Source: a virus. From it: 64,000 bases of DNA. The position numbers and the translations under genes are program-made. The stretch is from positions 31,712 through 95,711 of IMG/VR virus record IMGVR_UViG_3300030328_001039; one strand, 5' to 3'. The notes under the pieces were generated by a model that saw nothing but the letters and a program-made list of their open reading frames with translations, was not told where the DNA came from and ran no database searches. How positions within the stretch are numbered: position 1 is the stretch's first letter; each line of letters opens with the position of its first letter. Shown here in pieces: positions 62,797 to 64,000 of this stretch.

Positions 62797-63735
62797 TCAG
62801 CCTCTTGGGTGAGAAAATCTATGACTGTGAGTACCATGTTTCATTCTTCCTTCTTTTACACCAAATGGGCTTCCCGGTGCAGCCCTGTTAGGGTTGTGAG
62901 AAATCTCTTCAGAGTTTTTGTTACCGAAGAATTGTCCACCGCTGTCATGCATTCTTCGGTTGAACTCCGGGCCTTGAGCGATGCTCATTCCAGCCTCACC
63001 GTATGCATCTTCAGGGAAACTACTAAATCGCTTTCTATCAGACTGTATTCTTGTATCAGCATCTCTACCCAAATCCAAGTTTAAGTTTGGTGACATACCG
63101 TAATGTTGGTGGTAGTCATCAGTTCTTCGCTGTAGCATACCAAGAATAGCAGGGTGAACAGTTCCCATTGAGCGAGCACCGTAGCGGTCAATCTCAGGTT
63201 TGTCATAATGGTCATCGTAACCATCTTCACCTGCGTTTTCACGAGGAGTGCGCTCTACGAACATTTGCTGCTCAGGTAGTGCTTTCAAAAACTCCCATGC
63301 CTTCTTCATAGGAATATGAAACTCGTCTGCTAGGTTTTGTATGTCACCTTCTTTGAGTCTACCCATTGGGTTACCACTAACAGTGACTGGTTTAATTGGC
63401 TGAGGTTGGTCTCCCATCTGTTCTTCTATGTAATCCATCATCTCAAGAGAAGGCTCAGGTGCTGGGCGTTCAGGCTCTATGGTAGGGTCAGGTAGACTGC
63501 TCATCCTTGGGCCACCCGGCCCACTGAATGGGAACTGTCCGGGGTTTAAGTTGCGTAGAGGTTGGCTTTCAGGCATAGGTAGTGGGTGTTCAACCTGACC
63601 ACCAAAGCGTGCCTTCATTCGCTGCATGTTATTGTAATGGCGCATTTGCTCCTCAGATAACCCCTCATCCATGTGGTGAGGCGAGGGCTGCAAAGCCTTC
63701 AAGAAGGAGAATGCGGTAGCAAAAGCGTCAGCCAT
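62797..63735 (-). CDS. 312-aa first gene of the late operon, with AWEFLK helices
   Basis: First coding sequence after the right-hand non-coding region; the ATG at 63735 has no clear ribosome site and may be leaderless or nearly so. DAFATAFSFLKALQ (residues 3-16) and HIPMKKAWEFLKALPE (about 140-155) are members of the recurrent helix family. The rest is Pro/Gly/Met/Asp-rich and largely disordered. No domain is recognised. Its place suggests it is transcribed from the promoter region at 63736-64000. Confidence 0.6.
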   Translation of the reverse strand: MADAFATAFSFLKALQPSPHHMDEGLSEEQMRHYNNMQRMKARFGGQVEHPLPMPESQPLRNLNPGQFPFSGPGGPRMSSLPDPTIEPERPAPEPSLEMMDYIEEQMGDQPQPIKPVTVSGNPMGRLKEGDIQNLADEFHIPMKKAWEFLKALPEQQMFVERTPRENAGEDGYDDHYDKPEIDRYGARSMGTVHPAILGMLQRRTDDYHQHYGMSPNLNLDLGRDADTRIQSDRKRFSSFPEDAYGEAGMSIAQGPEFNRRMHDSGGQFFGNKNSEEISHNPNRAAPGSPFGVKEGRMKHGTHSHRFSHPRG

Positions 63736-64000
63736 GACTAGCCCGATGCGTAACTAACCTATCAATAATCCGGTAATCAAAGGACTACGCAGGGGTCAAT
63801 TTTTTTTTGTAATTTTTTTTTGCTGGAGAGGTATGCGTGGTCATAAGAAGCGTAACTAGGGGGCGTAACTACATCCCTCCGGCTAAGGGGCGTAACTAGC
63901 CCTGCGTAACAAGGCACTGCAAGCCTGTTTCGGGTGGGCGCAGCCGCACGCTATTGGTTGGCGTAACAAGCCACTCATAGGCGAGCAGCACCACGCTGCG
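63736..64000. promoter_or_regulatory. Right-edge non-coding region with six GCGTAAC elements and two T9 tracts
   Basis: No convincing gene in 265 bases. Direct GCGTAAC(T/A)A elements occur at 63748-63756, 63850-63858, 63863-63871, 63890-63898, 63904-63912 and 63961-63969, all in one orientation. Two T9 tracts (63800-63808 and 63813-63821) are 13 bases apart inside an AATTTTTTTTTG repeat. A tiny ORF (ATG at 63832, eight codons) with GGAGAGGT upstream is seen but not supported. The region is more GC-rich than the rest. It could be the late-operon promoter with activator sites, or part of an origin or packaging site. Confidence 0.6.
63798..63822. repeat. Tandem AATTTTTTTTTG A/T-tract repeat
   Basis: Two 12-base copies, 13 bases apart, upstream of the late-operon lead gene. 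Tracts at this spacing bend DNA and may support protein binding. Confidence 0.75.

Noticed and set aside
63832-63858. An eight-codon ORF with GGAGAGGT upstream at the right edge
   Set aside because: It is too short to support, and its end overlaps a GCGTAAC element that better explains the sequence.
1-64000. tRNA or rRNA genes, integrase and attachment sites
   Set aside because: No cloverleaf-like, ribosomal or recombinase sequence was recognised on either strand; this is by eye only.

Overview
The window looks like most of the late (virion) region of a large tailed double-stranded DNA virus of the HK97-fold head-tail type. Every gene but one is read leftwards (minus strand). The genes are packed with 1-4 base stop/start overlaps (ATGA, TGATG, GTGA, TTGA), so coordinates descend in the order of transcription, from about 63.7 kb to the left edge. 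I see no tRNA, rRNA, CRISPR array, insertion sequence or integrase. No replication genes (polymerase, helicase, primase) are present, so the genome must continue beyond the window. Base composition looks moderate (estimated by eye, low-to-mid 40s % GC). Ribosome-binding sites of the form GAGGTGAT/GGAG are strong. An AbrB/SpoVT DNA-binding protein, a Ras/Arf-type GTPase, many zinc-ribbon proteins and TATA-like AT-rich boxes suggest an archaeal host, possibly a marine planktonic archaeon. That host assignment is inference and would need a search.

Region by region, in transcription order. (1) 63736-64000 is a non-coding head region with six copies of a GCGTAAC element and two T9 tracts. (2) 56.1-63.7 kb holds five modular proteins with degenerate enzyme-like folds: a kinase-like protein, two HExxH zincin-like proteins and one ParB-like domain. 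All carry copies or degenerate versions of a short helix, consensus EPMDLAWQLLK, which returns in the 947-aa protein at 48-50.9 kb. (3) 52.3-56 kb is a membrane/GTPase cassette: two membrane proteins, a small GTPase, an AbrB protein, a zinc protein and a Gln-rich protein. It is preceded by an intergenic region rich in dyad symmetry and followed by the only rightward gene (52022-52306). (4) 38.2-52 kb is the packaging and head-entry block: candidate small terminase, large proteins, large terminase, a small membrane protein, an HMG-CoA-lyase-like enzyme, a LAGLIDADG protein and the portal. (5) 28-38 kb holds head proteins: an 1826-aa protein with a decayed ATP-dependent ligase-like module, a prohead protease fused to a scaffold (with a nested scaffold start), the major capsid protein and likely decoration proteins. 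(6) 19-28 kb holds connector, tail terminator, tail tube, tail assembly proteins and a repetitive tape measure. (7) 1-20.3 kb holds distal tail proteins, including one 18.2-kb gene for a 6068-residue protein.

A plausible reading is a short-tailed siphovirus-like particle (438-residue tape measure) with an enormous adhesive tail-tip protein. It would also carry a set of internal or injected proteins that share a packaging-like helix. The main candidates for something undescribed are the dispersed EPMDLAWQLLK helix system, the viral small-GTPase/membrane cassette, the HMG-CoA-lyase-like gene inside the packaging operon, and the dead-ligase module in a giant virion protein.
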